Positions 1-10,360 of a DNA stretch of 64,000 nt are shown here, piece after piece (position 1 is the first letter of the stretch; each line of letters opens with the position of its first letter). The stretch is from Allacma fusca (Eukaryota; Arthropoda; Collembola; Symphypleona; Sminthuridae). A program made the position numbers and the translations under genes. The stretch is from assembly GCA_947179485.1 (NCBI GenBank), contig OX359246.1, positions 29,078,001 to 29,142,000 of the forward strand, read 5' to 3'. The notes under the pieces were generated by a model. It was given only the letters and a program-made list of their open reading frames with translations, did no database searches and was not told where the DNA came from.

Positions 1-115
1 AAACGTTTTAGGTCTTTTCAAGTAAGTAAGTTCAACAGTTGTGGCTTCATAGCATTGACTACGAAGGATCTCATTTGTTTTTTTACCCATGCATGTAATA
101 TAAAGGGGAACTTAC

Positions 116-535
116 GAGAAAGTCCCAGTTCATCGTATAAATCCTCCTCTTGTAAAACTAAGCAAAATATTCCCAAGACCAGCAACGCCAAGATACCCGT
201 AATCTAGAGCATTCAGTTCAAGCTTATTGTTAGTTAGTACGTGTGAAGAAACTTATCTCTGGAAGCAATTTCCATTCAAAACTGTAAACTCATGCATAGC
301 TGTCAACCTGTTCAATTGTGTCCCTGCCCAATATTTAATAATCTGGATTAAGAACAATCTTACAAATAATTACTGTACACTCAATTACAGAGAATTTTTT
401 GGTTCTCTGGTCAGATTTAACCTATTATTATGTGTTATAATAATTACTGCATTTAAATTGATTTACCATTTGAAGCCATCCAATTGCTAATGTCCATCCT
501 CTGGCTCCACAGCAACAGATTTCGCGTTCCTCCAT
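116..535 (-). CDS. T1: four-TM membrane protein, first two exons (cut by window edge)
   Basis: Exon 1 runs 535 down to 467 (23 codons) and exon 2 runs 203 down to 116 (29 codons plus one base). Exon 1 begins MEEREICCCGARGW and ends with a GT donor. Exon 2 follows a TAG acceptor and encodes ITGILALLVLGIFCLVLQ, a clear first membrane segment, then an acidic loop EEDLYDELG. The start was chosen because the same ATG and the CCCG motif recur in T2 (10047). By comparison with T2, exons 3 and 4 lie beyond position 1. The short N-terminal CCC cluster followed by a GW-rich membrane segment recalls insect DUF4728-type four-TM proteins; that family name is from memory and not proven. Function unknown; a membrane location is likely. 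Confidence 0.6.
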
Positions 536-617
536 CGTAATTACTTGATGAAGAGATTAACCTGAAGAATCGTTTTATTTCAAGTCTTGTCCCTTTCCCT
601 TTTCTGTCACTTTCCTC

Positions 618-860
618 TCACAGAACGAACTGCTTCATTACAATAGGATTAGAAAAGATTCGACGATGCGAGGGACAAAATACAGCTCGGATGTCGGGAG
701 TACTCGGGATTCGAGAGAGCTCCGTTAGCATAAGAGATTTACTGAACCGCATCTTATTAATACAGAACATATTACCCTGAAAGAATGACGGATCAACAAT
801 GAACACACGAAGATTACATGATTCATGAAGCTCAAGGGCAAATACACTTGAGTGACTCAA
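618..860 (-). other. Conserved small ORF upstream of T1
   Basis: An 80-codon ORF ends 82 bp before the T1 start codon. A homologous ORF of 82 codons sits in the same place before T2 (10112-10360). Both begin MSHS, share ELHESCNL and ELSRIPSTP, and stop at the matching position. The length difference is a multiple of three. It could be a small protein gene, a long upstream ORF in the T leader, or simply conserved promoter or leader DNA. No domain is recognised. Confidence 0.3.
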
Positions 861-2589
861 AACGACTCACCACCACTAGCCCACATAAGATTGTGACATA
901 ACAATAAAAACGTTTTGCACGAAAATTTCTATTTCTTCCTTATTTAAATAACGAATTGATTCATATTGCTTTGAACAGAAAAAGCTGATTTCAATTTGTA
1001 AAATAAAACACGACTTTACGTCCACAGTATGATTATTAAGGTTTCTTATTTTAAAAGCGTTATGGTGGAATAAAACTTTCCGAGGAAATATTTTAACATC
1101 CCATTTTTAAACTAGCGTCACTCTTAGCAACAAATCTGTCACGGAGGTCACTTACATGCAGGGGATTTTTATGAGAATACGGGAAGATTTTTCCCAGGGA
1201 AAAAAATCTGTGACAAGGAAAACATTTAGGCAAGGAAACGTTTGAAGGGGAGGAAAATGTTTTTGGTTCATCTTCACCTTCTTTCGTTCATCTTTCTTTT
1301 AAGGAGGATTATTTTATTTGTTGACCATTTTTCAGGATGGATTTGTAAACCTTCCACCAGGGACATCATATCGAGCAGGGAAAATAAAACAAACATTTTC
1401 TGGGGAGATATAATTACAAAACTCCGACTATAAGAAATTAGAAATGAACGCGTTGGGGAAAAGAACGTGATGCAAGGTCAAGGTTTATGCCTTATGCTAA
1501 CAAATGTTTATTTCAGCATGGAATTGTTTACGAAAATCTTTTGAGATATCAGAGCAAAGTAATGTATAAAACCTCAAATGTTCAACCTATACATGTAATT
1601 CACCTATGATAAACTAAAACGGCTTCCCGGTCAAAACGAAGTTTGAAACACAGATACACATATAATTTTTCAATTCGTCATCTCAAGTTTCATTGAGAAA
1701 AGAAATTGGTGCTTTTTACATTTTGTTTTTTTGCAAGCATTCTACAGAGGTTCAAGAAATTAGAAACGAACGCGTTTGAAAAAAAACGTAATGCAAGGTC
1801 AAGGTTTATGCAACAAATGTTTATTTCAGCATAAAATTGTTTATGAAAATCTTTTGAGATATCAGAGAAAACGTTACGTATGAAAGAAAATGTATACGCT
1901 TCCAGGGAATTCCTCTATTTGTATTAGGTTAACTCCCTTGGCTGAGCATTTGCTTCAAGAGCCAAGAGCCATTAAAGGAATTCTGGTGTTTATATTTTTA
2001 ATAGCCGTCTGGCGTTCACGGCAATCAAAAGTCGTTGTCTCAAGAACCACGAGACAAAGTTCTTACGGGTCAAGTCGGCAGTACTTAACGCTACTTATGC
2101 TTGGAAATTTATGACATCACATCTTGCATCAAAAGCAAGCAAACTCCAGTTTATAAACACTCCTTGACTGACAATGATGCCATTTACGATTTGTTTGGGT
2201 AAAACTAATAAATCAGATTAATACTGACTAAACACATAAGCAAAGATAAAAATGAAGGAGAAGTTCAAGAGAAAGTTCCAAGCCCAATGCGAAGTAAACT
2301 TCATGAACGAATCCTCACAGAAGATGAGATTGGTCCTCTAACTCTAACAATGTAATGTTAATGTTAGTGCCTGCCAGACTAAATTCACGCCACGTAAAGA
2401 GAGAAAACTATTCTCCGTATGCGGCTTTCACTGTTTTTCTGTACTCCGTCCTTCGTATTCACAATGTAGAGTAACCAGTTGTTATTCGTTCATTTGGCTA
2501 AAGTACACAGAATGGTAGATTCTGGTCTTGCCATTCTTCCATCGACGGTCTGACAGTCATAGAAATGCTTCGGATGCTAGAATAATATA
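861..2589. other. Intergenic region upstream of T1, homologous to 10361-12105
   Basis: No gene is recognised. Much of the first kilobase aligns with the region upstream of T2, including a stretch with GGGGATTTTTATGAGAA and repeated GGGAAAA words (about 1155-1215 and 10663-10715). A direct repeat of about 125 bp is present at about 1433-1560 and 1755-1880, recognisable by AAATTAGAAA(T/C)GAACGCGTT and CAAGGTCAAGGTTTATG. One copy of the same repeat occurs near 11905-12030. The remainder, about 1900-2589, shows nothing I recognise. Confidence 0.5.
1433..1880. repeat. Direct repeat, two units of about 125 bp
   Basis: Unit 1 (about 1433-1560) and unit 2 (about 1755-1880) both run from AAATTAGAAA through GCAAGGTCAAGGTTTATG to CTTTTGAGATATCAGAG, offset by about 322 bp. 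A third unit lies at about 11905-12030 in the paralogous region upstream of T2. Confidence 0.7.
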
Positions 2590-3100
2590 GAAAATTTCAT
2601 TGGGTTTAAATTGAATCGAATACCATCGGAACAGGTGTAAGCAAGTATTTTCCTCACCTGGCCTGTATACTGAGACTTCTTTCGTATTTACGAAGCTATA
2701 GAGGAATTTTAAAAATGTTCATTTGAATAGAAAATATAAATTAATGCCGGATCTTAAACTCTTTTTTGTTTTTAGCTGCATACAATTTCCATGTCCAGAT
2801 TTTTTTAGTAACTCTGGAATTCCTGACTACTGAACACTGAAATTTCGAGAGTAGAACAAACTTGCAGTAAGAATTTTGCTAAAAGACTCAAGTCAAAAAA
2901 GAGAAATAATTACTATGGCGGGGATACGACAGAAATTTGTTCAATGCGAAAACCAGTCAATTTATCATTGCAGCTTTACATTTACGATCTGGAAATTTCC
3001 CTGGTGTGTTTTGTACTAGAAATAGTTTTTAAACAATTTGGCTCCCTGAGTTACATTTTTAAATATTTTAATTTACTAGTTGCACTTCCAAGGTTATAAA
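2590..3100 (+). pseudogene. IR1: relic of an ionotropic-receptor gene (parts of exons 2 and 3)
   Basis: An exon 2 tail at about 2590-2663 reads as GTGVSKYFPHLA followed by a GT donor, and an exon 3 starts after the acceptor at 2775. Exon 3 is very close to that of IR2 (5860-6272), including NSGIPDY and the LQLY segment before TM3. It is broken: the conserved Trp of DYW is a TGA stop, and small indels disrupt the frame. No exon 1 is present upstream, so this is a 5'-truncated duplicate of the IR2 lineage and not a functional receptor. It shows that duplication and decay have gone on at this end of the array. Confidence 0.8.
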
Positions 3101-3964
3101 AAAGCATATGTGTATTTCAGGAATATTCAGTATAGATAGTACAAGTAATTGATTTCGTGTAATTTTTGTGCCTCTGATAGAAGATATGTAAGATTCATTT
3201 GGCTATCCCTAAAATTATTTATAATTACATTTTAATTTATGTTAATTTTTGAAAACAATTAGTATCGCTAACAGTAGAGTGTAGGGTATTCAGTCAAAAT
3301 TATTGACATGCGACAATACAATAGTATCAAGGTCTCTCGTACTTCAGTTCATGTCTGGATCTGTTTTCACTAGTGCCCTATACAAAACCTTAATATATGC
3401 TTTTTAGCTAGCATTATAGATACTTTATTAAAAATGTAAATATGTACATGTACGGTCATTTGTTTATATGCAAATTCTACTTCATTCAAATATTCCTATA
3501 CCTACTACCGTAACTACACATTATATCCATTTCTCTTACAATCGCGTTCGTGCCTAATTTCCCACGCTCAATAAGTAATATCTATCTGAGGATTTTATTT
3601 TACAGCCTGAAAATTGAACCCCATTTCATTCTTCCCGTTACAAAAAATAATTTATACTTTTGCATCAGTGGATGTTTTCTTACATCATAACAATATAAAA
3701 ATAGTAATTTCCAAACAACAATGTCCATAAATAGACATAAAAATAACATGCAAAGAAAGAAACATTTAATTGGATAGTTTCATGAAACCCTTTTCATTGT
3801 ACGGTCAATATCTAACGATATACAGGTCAGAACATGTGAAACATACAAATTTCAAAAATAAAGTTCTACAACACGAAAATTCTAGAGAAAACATTCAGTC
3901 AATAAATCGGTTGCTAGAAAAAGCAACACATTTTAGTTCAAACAGATTTGTTTTAATCTCCCCA
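3101..3964. other. Intergenic region and presumed 5' flank of IR2
   Basis: AT-rich, with no gene recognised. The open frame of IR2 extends upstream to 3770, but nothing in that extension resembles the paralogues. I treat 3770-3964 as leader or promoter sequence. Confidence 0.4.
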
Positions 3965-6272
3965 ATGACCTCACCAAAAATCGTTTTACTGATACTTTTC
4001 CTCATTATGAGGTTATCTTCCGGAAATTTACCATTAGTCAATATTTTGAACAACTTCAAGTCCATTACTGCAGAAAAGTGCTCATATTTTGATGTAATAA
4101 TTTATGGCGGGAAAGTCAACCCTCCCACAACCAGAGACAGTATTAAACAATCCAATCCAGCAACCTTTCCTACGGTATTCATGAACATTCAACAGAGCAG
4201 AAAATGGGTGAATATCCCAGCTAAATTTACCCCACGCTGTGTAATTGTTATAGCAGAATTTTTGACTAACGATACCATTGATCCTGTTCTCTGCTCTGGA
4301 ATTTTGAGATTTCATGGTTCTCACACTACAACGTTTTACACCTTTCATATTCAAAGCCCCGAAATGTTTTCAGACAGGTTAGGGAAACTTGCCAAATTTG
4401 CAGTCATTTCTCGTAAGTTTTTATATCTTCTAATTCTTGTCAGCGATCAAAGTCAACATATGAGATATTTTCTGGTGAGAGGTCAAATAAGCAGATTTGT
4501 TTTTGAAATCAAAGAACTTCACCAAATACGAGAACTATGGTTTGAAAATAGACTGGATTTTGAGGGCGAAGCTTTAACTTGTATCGTTTGTGTCGTATGC
4601 ACTGAGTCAAAGACGGAACATAAAGAGAAAAATACGAGACCGAATAGTTTTAAGCTACTTCTTTTCGAAATTAGCGATTACTTCAATGCGACCCTCATTT
4701 TGGAACCGGGCTTCGCTTTAGAAAAAAATAATTTCGCCAATGGGGAATGGGACGATTTCATGTACCCTCTGGTAGATGGCACTGCCGCAATTTCAACTTT
4801 AGTTGCATACACACCTGTACATCTTAAATTCATTTACATCAGTAGCTTTTTTATACAAGGTTCCACAATTACATTTGTGACAGCTTTACCAAAGAAGGCG
4901 GAATTCAATTCCCTTTTGAAATTTATCGAGCCATTCAACAAATTGGTGTGGGCGGGATTTCTTGTAAGCTTCTTCGCTATGTTCAGTACTGTGCTACTTA
5001 TCAATCACTACAGCTATAGCCAATGCCTTGACGTTACTTCGGATTGTTCCGCGGCACTATATGCAAAAAGGTACCTGGGCGTCCATGCGCACGTGCGTAC
5101 TTTTCTAGCTCTGCTCAACCCAGTTATTGATCAGAGTGCGTTTGCGAACGCTAATTTTGTTAAAACTGTCCGCTTTGACTCTGCCCGTTTTGGACTGACT
5201 ATTTGGTTTTTAGCGCTAATTGCTATTGTCTGTGCCTACAAATGTAAAGTGATTTCAATAGCTGTCAAACCACTATACATTCAGCCGCCATCCACATTTC
5301 AGGAGCTTGCAAATTCACATTATGAAATTGGTGCTGTGTTGTACTCCAATGTGGTCTTACCATCATTACTGAGATTGAACAATAGTGTTAGCAAAGCCAT
5401 TACATCCAGGGTGAAGGAATACGAGTTCTACGAGCCTGATGTAAGAAATGACACTGGAGTGTATCATCATAAATAATATTATAGAAAATAGCAACGGAGC
5501 ACTTGTTTGTGCGTTGATGTTATTTAAGTGTTTGGTTGTATGTATGTAGCTCTATATTTTTAATAGTGCTACCAAGGAATCCTAAAACGAGATATGGCCT
5601 GCATTTCCAACAACCAAATTGTTAATACCTTTGGTTTGAATTTCATGGCGGACATGAATGGTCAGGGGATGTTTGTTTTCTCAAAAGATTCTTTTGATGT
5701 TGCACCCGTGGGAACAGGCATAAGTAAACATTTCCCTAAGCTGGCCGGTAAAGCGGGACTGTTTTTGTATTTATGAAGCTATGAATGAATTTTGAAAATA
5801 TTCATTGGAATAGAAATAATTATAAATCAATGTGAATCTTAAACTGTTTTCGTTTTTAGCTGCATACAATTCCTACGTCCAGATATTTAGTAACACTGGA
5901 ATTCCTGACTACTGGACACAGAAATTTCGAGAGCAGAACAAAATTGCAGGTAAGAATTTTGCTAAGACTCAAATGAAGACGGAGAAGTACTATGGCGGGG
6001 AATGGAAAGAAGTTGTTTCAGTCCGAAAACCAGTCAATTTAGCTTTGCAGCTTTACATGTATGGTCTGGAAATTGCCCTTGCGGGCTTTATACTAGAAAT
6101 ATTTTTTAATAGATTTGGTTTTCTGGTGTATATTTTTAAAGATTTTTTATTAGTTGCAATACCAGGGGTACATAATTGTACCTTGTGCATGTGTGTTTAC
6201 CTGAAAAAATTAAAATTGCTTACTTTCAAATGCGTATCTGTATTTTGTGAAATATTCCGTATAGATGAGTAA
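3965..6272 (+). CDS. IR2: divergent ionotropic receptor, intact, 3 exons
   Basis: Exons are 3965-5440, 5567-5747 and 5860-6272, joined in phase 0 then phase 1, with GT/AG borders. They give about 689 residues. The frame is open upstream, but ATG 3965 (MTSPKIVLLI) matches the start and signal peptide of IR3-IR5. The layout is that of the IR branch of ionotropic glutamate receptors: signal peptide, divergent N-terminal half, S1 lobe with NGEWDDFMYPLVDGTAA, TM1 at about 327-350, a pore loop with LLNPVIDQSAF, TM2 at about 408-432, S2 starting at IQPPSTFQELANS, an S2 end with GIPDYW, and TM3 at about 610-634. The T..R position of S1 reads TPVH, so the usual glutamate-binding arginine is absent. 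Likely a plasma-membrane chemosensory cation channel subunit; ligand unknown. It faces T2 on the other strand. Confidence 0.85.
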
Positions 6273-6899
6273 TTGGTTTCTTACGGATTTCAAAAAAGTC
6301 AGTCGACAATAGCGTCATGTACCAATATTGGATTAAATCATCATTATTATATGGATTCATGAAATTTATTTCAAGCGATCATCTACTTCAGTTTCTGTAT
6401 GACTTTGTTTTCACCTGTTAATATTATGTATGGTAGAGTGATACTGATTAAAAATGTACATAGATTGTTCATTGGCCATTAGTTATTAGATTCATCAATT
6501 AGCCACAAATTTACTTATCATGAATACTAACATGTCATAACAGATGAAGTTATAACGTTGGGGTACAGTACAAGGGCCAAAAACTGATTTTTTCGTTTGA
6601 ATTTCTTCTTGATTTTAGGCTTTTTGGGCAGGGCAAGTTGGGTATTTTGGGCATTTTGATGGCACCAAAACTGGATCACTAGTTTAGATTTAAAATACCC
6701 AAATGTATAGAAGAGCAGCGAAGGAAGAGTCACATGTAAATGTCTGGTTATTCGCTTGTTCGTTAATATTAATTGCAGAAACATTGACAATTAAATTTAA
6801 TTTACATTCACCCATTGACATGGGGTGATATAATTTGTCTCTCCTATGAAAATCAATTTCAATCATAGCATGACTATGTGCAGGATAAAATAATAATTA
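6273..6899. other. IR2 3' flank with a dispersed repeat
   Basis: No gene is recognised. About 6525-6590 carries AACGTTGGGGTACAGTACAA within a stretch of about 60 bp that recurs at about 12577-12640, so it is part of a dispersed repeat. Next to it, 6600-6690 is rich in GGGCA and TTTTGGG words. Confidence 0.4.
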
Positions 6900-7712
6900 G
6901 GGAGTGCGCACATATTACGTTTAATTTTTTCACCATTTTTGGACCATGCCCCCCTATCGTCATTATTCCTTGACCCCCCCTCCCCTGTAAACGTCATCAA
7001 AGAAAAACAAAGAAAAAAACTAGTTTAATCCGTAGCATTTTAGGGTTGCGTCAGCCCCCTTATAAGATAATGTTGTCCGTCATGTCTGGTAGTTTTCCTC
7101 CGAAACTACCAAAACAAACCTTTCAAAGTTTTCGTTATCATTGTATAGACCGAAAACTTGTATGAGTTCGTTATTGATTGAAATCAGTCAGCGTGTTCTT
7201 GCGTAAAAAAACAAAATCTGTACTTTCATCCGAAAATGCTTGACCAATTTTGTTTTCGAATAGCATGCATGGTAGGCTTGGCTTACAAGGTTGTCTTGAA
7301 TGCTGGGGCCATTAGTAGATAGGGGATAATATGGAAACATTTAGCATGACAAGGGCGACAGCAACTGGGATCGTGAGAACAAATTGTTAGCGAAACTGAA
7401 ATTGACGGACGTGATTTTGTAACTATTCCTGTGTAAGCCATGAGTTTTCGGATTGCTCATGGTTGTCAGACATTTAGACTAATGTACGGCTTGAATATGT
7501 TTATAAAATGTATTAGTGATCTTTCAGAAGTAAAAGTTTGTTACTAAAAATACTAGAGTCTAACAATTATCCGTGTTTATTCCCTACATTTTTGTGAGAA
7601 TCGGTGAAACGTCATCAGCAAGATTACCCCCACCCGCCCTTGGTACACAAAATTATCAGCTTCAAGACCCCCTCCCCTCCGTAAAAATGAAACGTAATAT
7701 GTGCACACTCCC
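6900..7712. mobile_element. Non-autonomous DNA transposon with inverted ends, 813 bp, TTA flanks
   Basis: The left end GGGAGTGCGCACATATTACG and the right end, read on the other strand, GGGAGTGTGCACATATTACG, form inverted repeats of about 30 bp. TTA flanks both sides (6897-6899 and 7713-7715). C-rich tracts (CCCCCCCTCCCC) lie just inside both ends. No transposase frame is seen. Ends starting GGG with a 3-bp TTA duplication suggest the PIF/Harbinger group, but this is an inference. Confidence 0.65.
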
Positions 7713-7943
7713 TTACTGGAAAAACGGCTCGAGTTAGAACCAATGTACATCTTCCACACGGTTCTCAAATATTGTTTGTTTAGTTTACCTGTGTAGACAA
7801 AAAATTACTGTATGGGTTCTAATTTGAACAGAAAGCATGTTTCTGATCGCCCATCACCAATATAAATACATATACAGGGATGTGCATATTTCCTACGATG
7901 GAGGAAGTTCATTTTACGTCCTTACATAAGTCATAACCACAAC

Positions 7944-8816
7944 TAGGGTTTGTCGACTTTTAAATGCCAAGGCATAAATGGCAAATTTGGCAGGCATTTA
8001 GGGCATTTGTTCACATGGGCAAAAAATGCTTTTTTATGCTATTCTGGCAGAATTTGCATTTAATATTTTTTTCCTTGGCAAAGTTGGCATAAATTAACTA
8101 TGCTCATGGAACGCTCTATTTCCGCCATCATTAGTGCTTGCTCCGACCGTGGCTAACTTTAAAATAGGCTTTCAAACAAGCAAAAGAATGTGGGATCGTG
8201 GATTCGATAAACAATTACTTATTTGCAGACACTTTGTCAGATGTTAATAGCCTCAATGAAATTGATGAAGGCGACGAAAAAACCGACGATGAACTTGAAA
8301 CAATATTGATAAATGAGGAACCGTATTCTGATAGTGATTTAAAAAATTGTTAGATTGTGTTTACATATTTTTGGCGATAGTTTCGACTTAGACACAATAG
8401 TTCGCAAAAAGTGACAAATTGGATGAGTATTGTCGGTTAATATGATGTTAAATACTTGGATGTATACTAAAATTACAAATTGAAAACAAATAGACCAGCA
8501 TTCTCACATTTGTTTCTAATTTTCGATTTATAATGGTGGCCTTTTTGAAAGCATACTCATTGTTGATGAGTCTGCTGAACAGGTTTGACTTCTTCATGGC
8601 ACAATACTGCACCTCAACATGCCCCGCAAAAGATTTTTGGCGAGAAATTTTTTGTTGCCATAATTTTTGCCATTTTTGCCATGCATTTATTGCCTTTTTG
8701 CCCGGCATTTATTTTAAAGGGCAAGGCGAAGGCATAAATTGTTTTTTTGCCTTGCTACTGGCAAAAAATACCGGGCAGGCAAAATACCTAAGGCATTTAA
8801 AAATCGAAAAACCCTA
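7944..8816. mobile_element. hAT-like word-repeat element, 873 bp, perfect 8-bp target duplication
   Basis: The element is bounded by TAGGGTTTGTCGACTTTTAA on the left and the inverse of TAGGGTTTTTCGATTTTTAA on the right. The 8-bp sequence ACCACAAC directly flanks both ends (7936-7943 and 8817-8824). Both subterminal regions are built from the words GGCAAA, GGCATTT and their complements. The middle is different and contains a short acidic open frame. An 8-bp duplication is diagnostic of hAT and a few other DNA transposon groups; no intact transposase is seen, so it is non-autonomous. Confidence 0.8.
8210..8353 (+). pseudogene. Short acidic ORF remnant inside the 7944-8816 element
   Basis: 47 codons, rich in Asp and Glu (it includes EIDEGDEKTDDELE), end at a TAG. 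Codon use and composition differ from the word-repeat flanks, so it may be the last piece of a gene once carried by the element, or captured host sequence. No family is recognised. Confidence 0.3.
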
Positions 8817-8869
8817 ACCACAACAATGAAAATACCTGGCAAGGGTTACATGTCTACTAAGATTTAAAC

Positions 8870-8991
8870 AACCACTTATGCAGTACTGAATAGTAAATAT
8901 TTTTGAAGCCTTATAAGCAACCACAGTCCCAGACAAAGTCTCGATTTCACTTACACATATCTTAAGTAGTACTTTATAGTAGTCAGAATTT
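8870..8991 (-). repeat. Partial duplicate of the T2 3' end
   Basis: About 8895-8960 repeats the end of the T2 last exon in decayed form: GCAACCACAGTCCCAGAC resembles GCAACCTCAACCCCAGAC at 9003. It probably arose by local duplication of the stop-codon region. It has no open frame of its own. Confidence 0.5.
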
Positions 8992-10047
8992 TTAAGCTTT
9001 GTAAGCAACCTCAACCCCAGACGAAGCCTCCATCTCCCATTTGTGTATTCCAACAACCCAAATAAAGAAAACTTGAATGGCCGCTTCAATACAGCGAACG
9101 ATTATCGTTGACATTGGCATTCTCCACAGAGCTTGTGCCGCCAGAGGTCCGAATAATTCCGCCAAGGTCGTCAGCACAAAGATGACTAGTGAAATCTTAG
9201 CGAATATTATCCAGTAATTTAACTGCTTGGGGTTTTTCTGCAACAATTTAAAATTATAGTTGAAATTAAAACCCCAAATTTATTTGGCATAGGACACGAT
9301 CACTCCACAGTAACAAGTCAAAGCGGGCTCAATCCAAAGACTATGAAAAAAGAGGTCGTATTGTTATTTTTTTTAAACTTACGCTTTTGCATCCACGTAT
9401 TAGAACGCAGGCCATGATAATACTCAAGATGGCAAATATCATCCTTATCACGATTATCACCACAAAAATTGCAGCTGTAATGCGGAGCATTAAAGATAAA
9501 TTTTAGGACGCAAGTATATTTATGTACATATGTCCTGCAAACTAAAGTAAGTTCAACATTTGGGGTCAATTTTTTCGAAACGATCAATTTCGTTTGATAG
9601 CATCGGCTACGAAAAATTTAATTTTGTTTACCCATATGCATATGATATAAAGGGTGACTTACGAAGTCGTTCCGGTTCATCGGGAAAAACTAAAATCAAG
9701 TTTCTAAAGACCAAGATATTGACAATCTAAAGCATTCCGTTCAAAAAGAATTAGTACTTGTTAACATAATTACATATCTCTGGACGCAATTTTCATTCCA
9801 AACTGTACATTCATTCATAGATGTCAATCTGTTCGATAATGTCCCTGTCCAATATTTAATACTCTGTATTAGGAACAATCTTACAAATACACTCATTTAC
9901 TCAGGATTTTTTGTTTCTCTGGTCAGATTTAGCCTATTATTATATATTATAATAATTACTGTATTTAAATCAACTTACAATTTGAAGCCATCCAATAACC
10001 AAAGCCCATCCCTTGGCTCCACAGCAACAGATCTCGCGTTCCTCCAT
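8992..10047 (-). CDS. T2: small four-TM membrane protein, complete, 4 exons
   Basis: Exons, read on the - strand, are 10047-9979, 9726-9663, 9474-9383 and 9237-8992. They give 156 residues with consistent phases (0, 1, 0) and GT/AG borders. The protein starts MEEREICCCGAKGW. Hydrophobic segments lie at about 13-37, 46-70, 83-105 and 120-138, and the end is EASSGVEVAYKA. Four membrane passes with short loops and a Cys-rich N-terminus recall insect DUF4728-type proteins, but the family is not proven and the function is unknown. Exon 2 is eight codons shorter than in T1, an in-frame loss. T2 converges on IR2, and relics T3 and T4 likewise lie downstream of IR genes, so the pair has been copied together. 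Confidence 0.7.
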
Positions 10048-10111
10048 CGCAATTACTTGATGAAGAGATAAACCGGAAGAATCGTTTTATTTAAAGTCTT
10101 TCCCTTTCCTC

Positions 10112-10360
10112 TCACAGACCGTACTGATTTGCTACAACAGGAAGAGAAAAGATTCCACGATGCGAGGGACAAATTACAGCTCGGATGTTGGGAGTACTCG
10201 GGATTCGAGAGAGCTCCATTGGCTTAAGAGGCTGACTCAACCGCATTCGGCTTATGCTCAACATCGGAGTCTGAATGAATGAAGGAGCGCCAATGCCCGC
10301 ATAAAGATTGCATGACTCATGAAGCTCACAATCAGAGACAAATACAAATGAATGACTCAA
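10112..10360 (-). other. Conserved small ORF upstream of T2
   Basis: An 82-codon counterpart of the 618-860 ORF, placed just upstream of the T2 start. The best conserved block, about 10160-10218, is nearly identical in nucleotides to 680-735, which may point to regulatory rather than protein constraint. Confidence 0.3.

Noticed and set aside
3770-3964. 65 extra N-terminal codons in front of the IR2 start
   Set aside because: They have no counterpart in IR3-IR5, and a signal peptide begins at the Met encoded at 3965, as in the paralogues.
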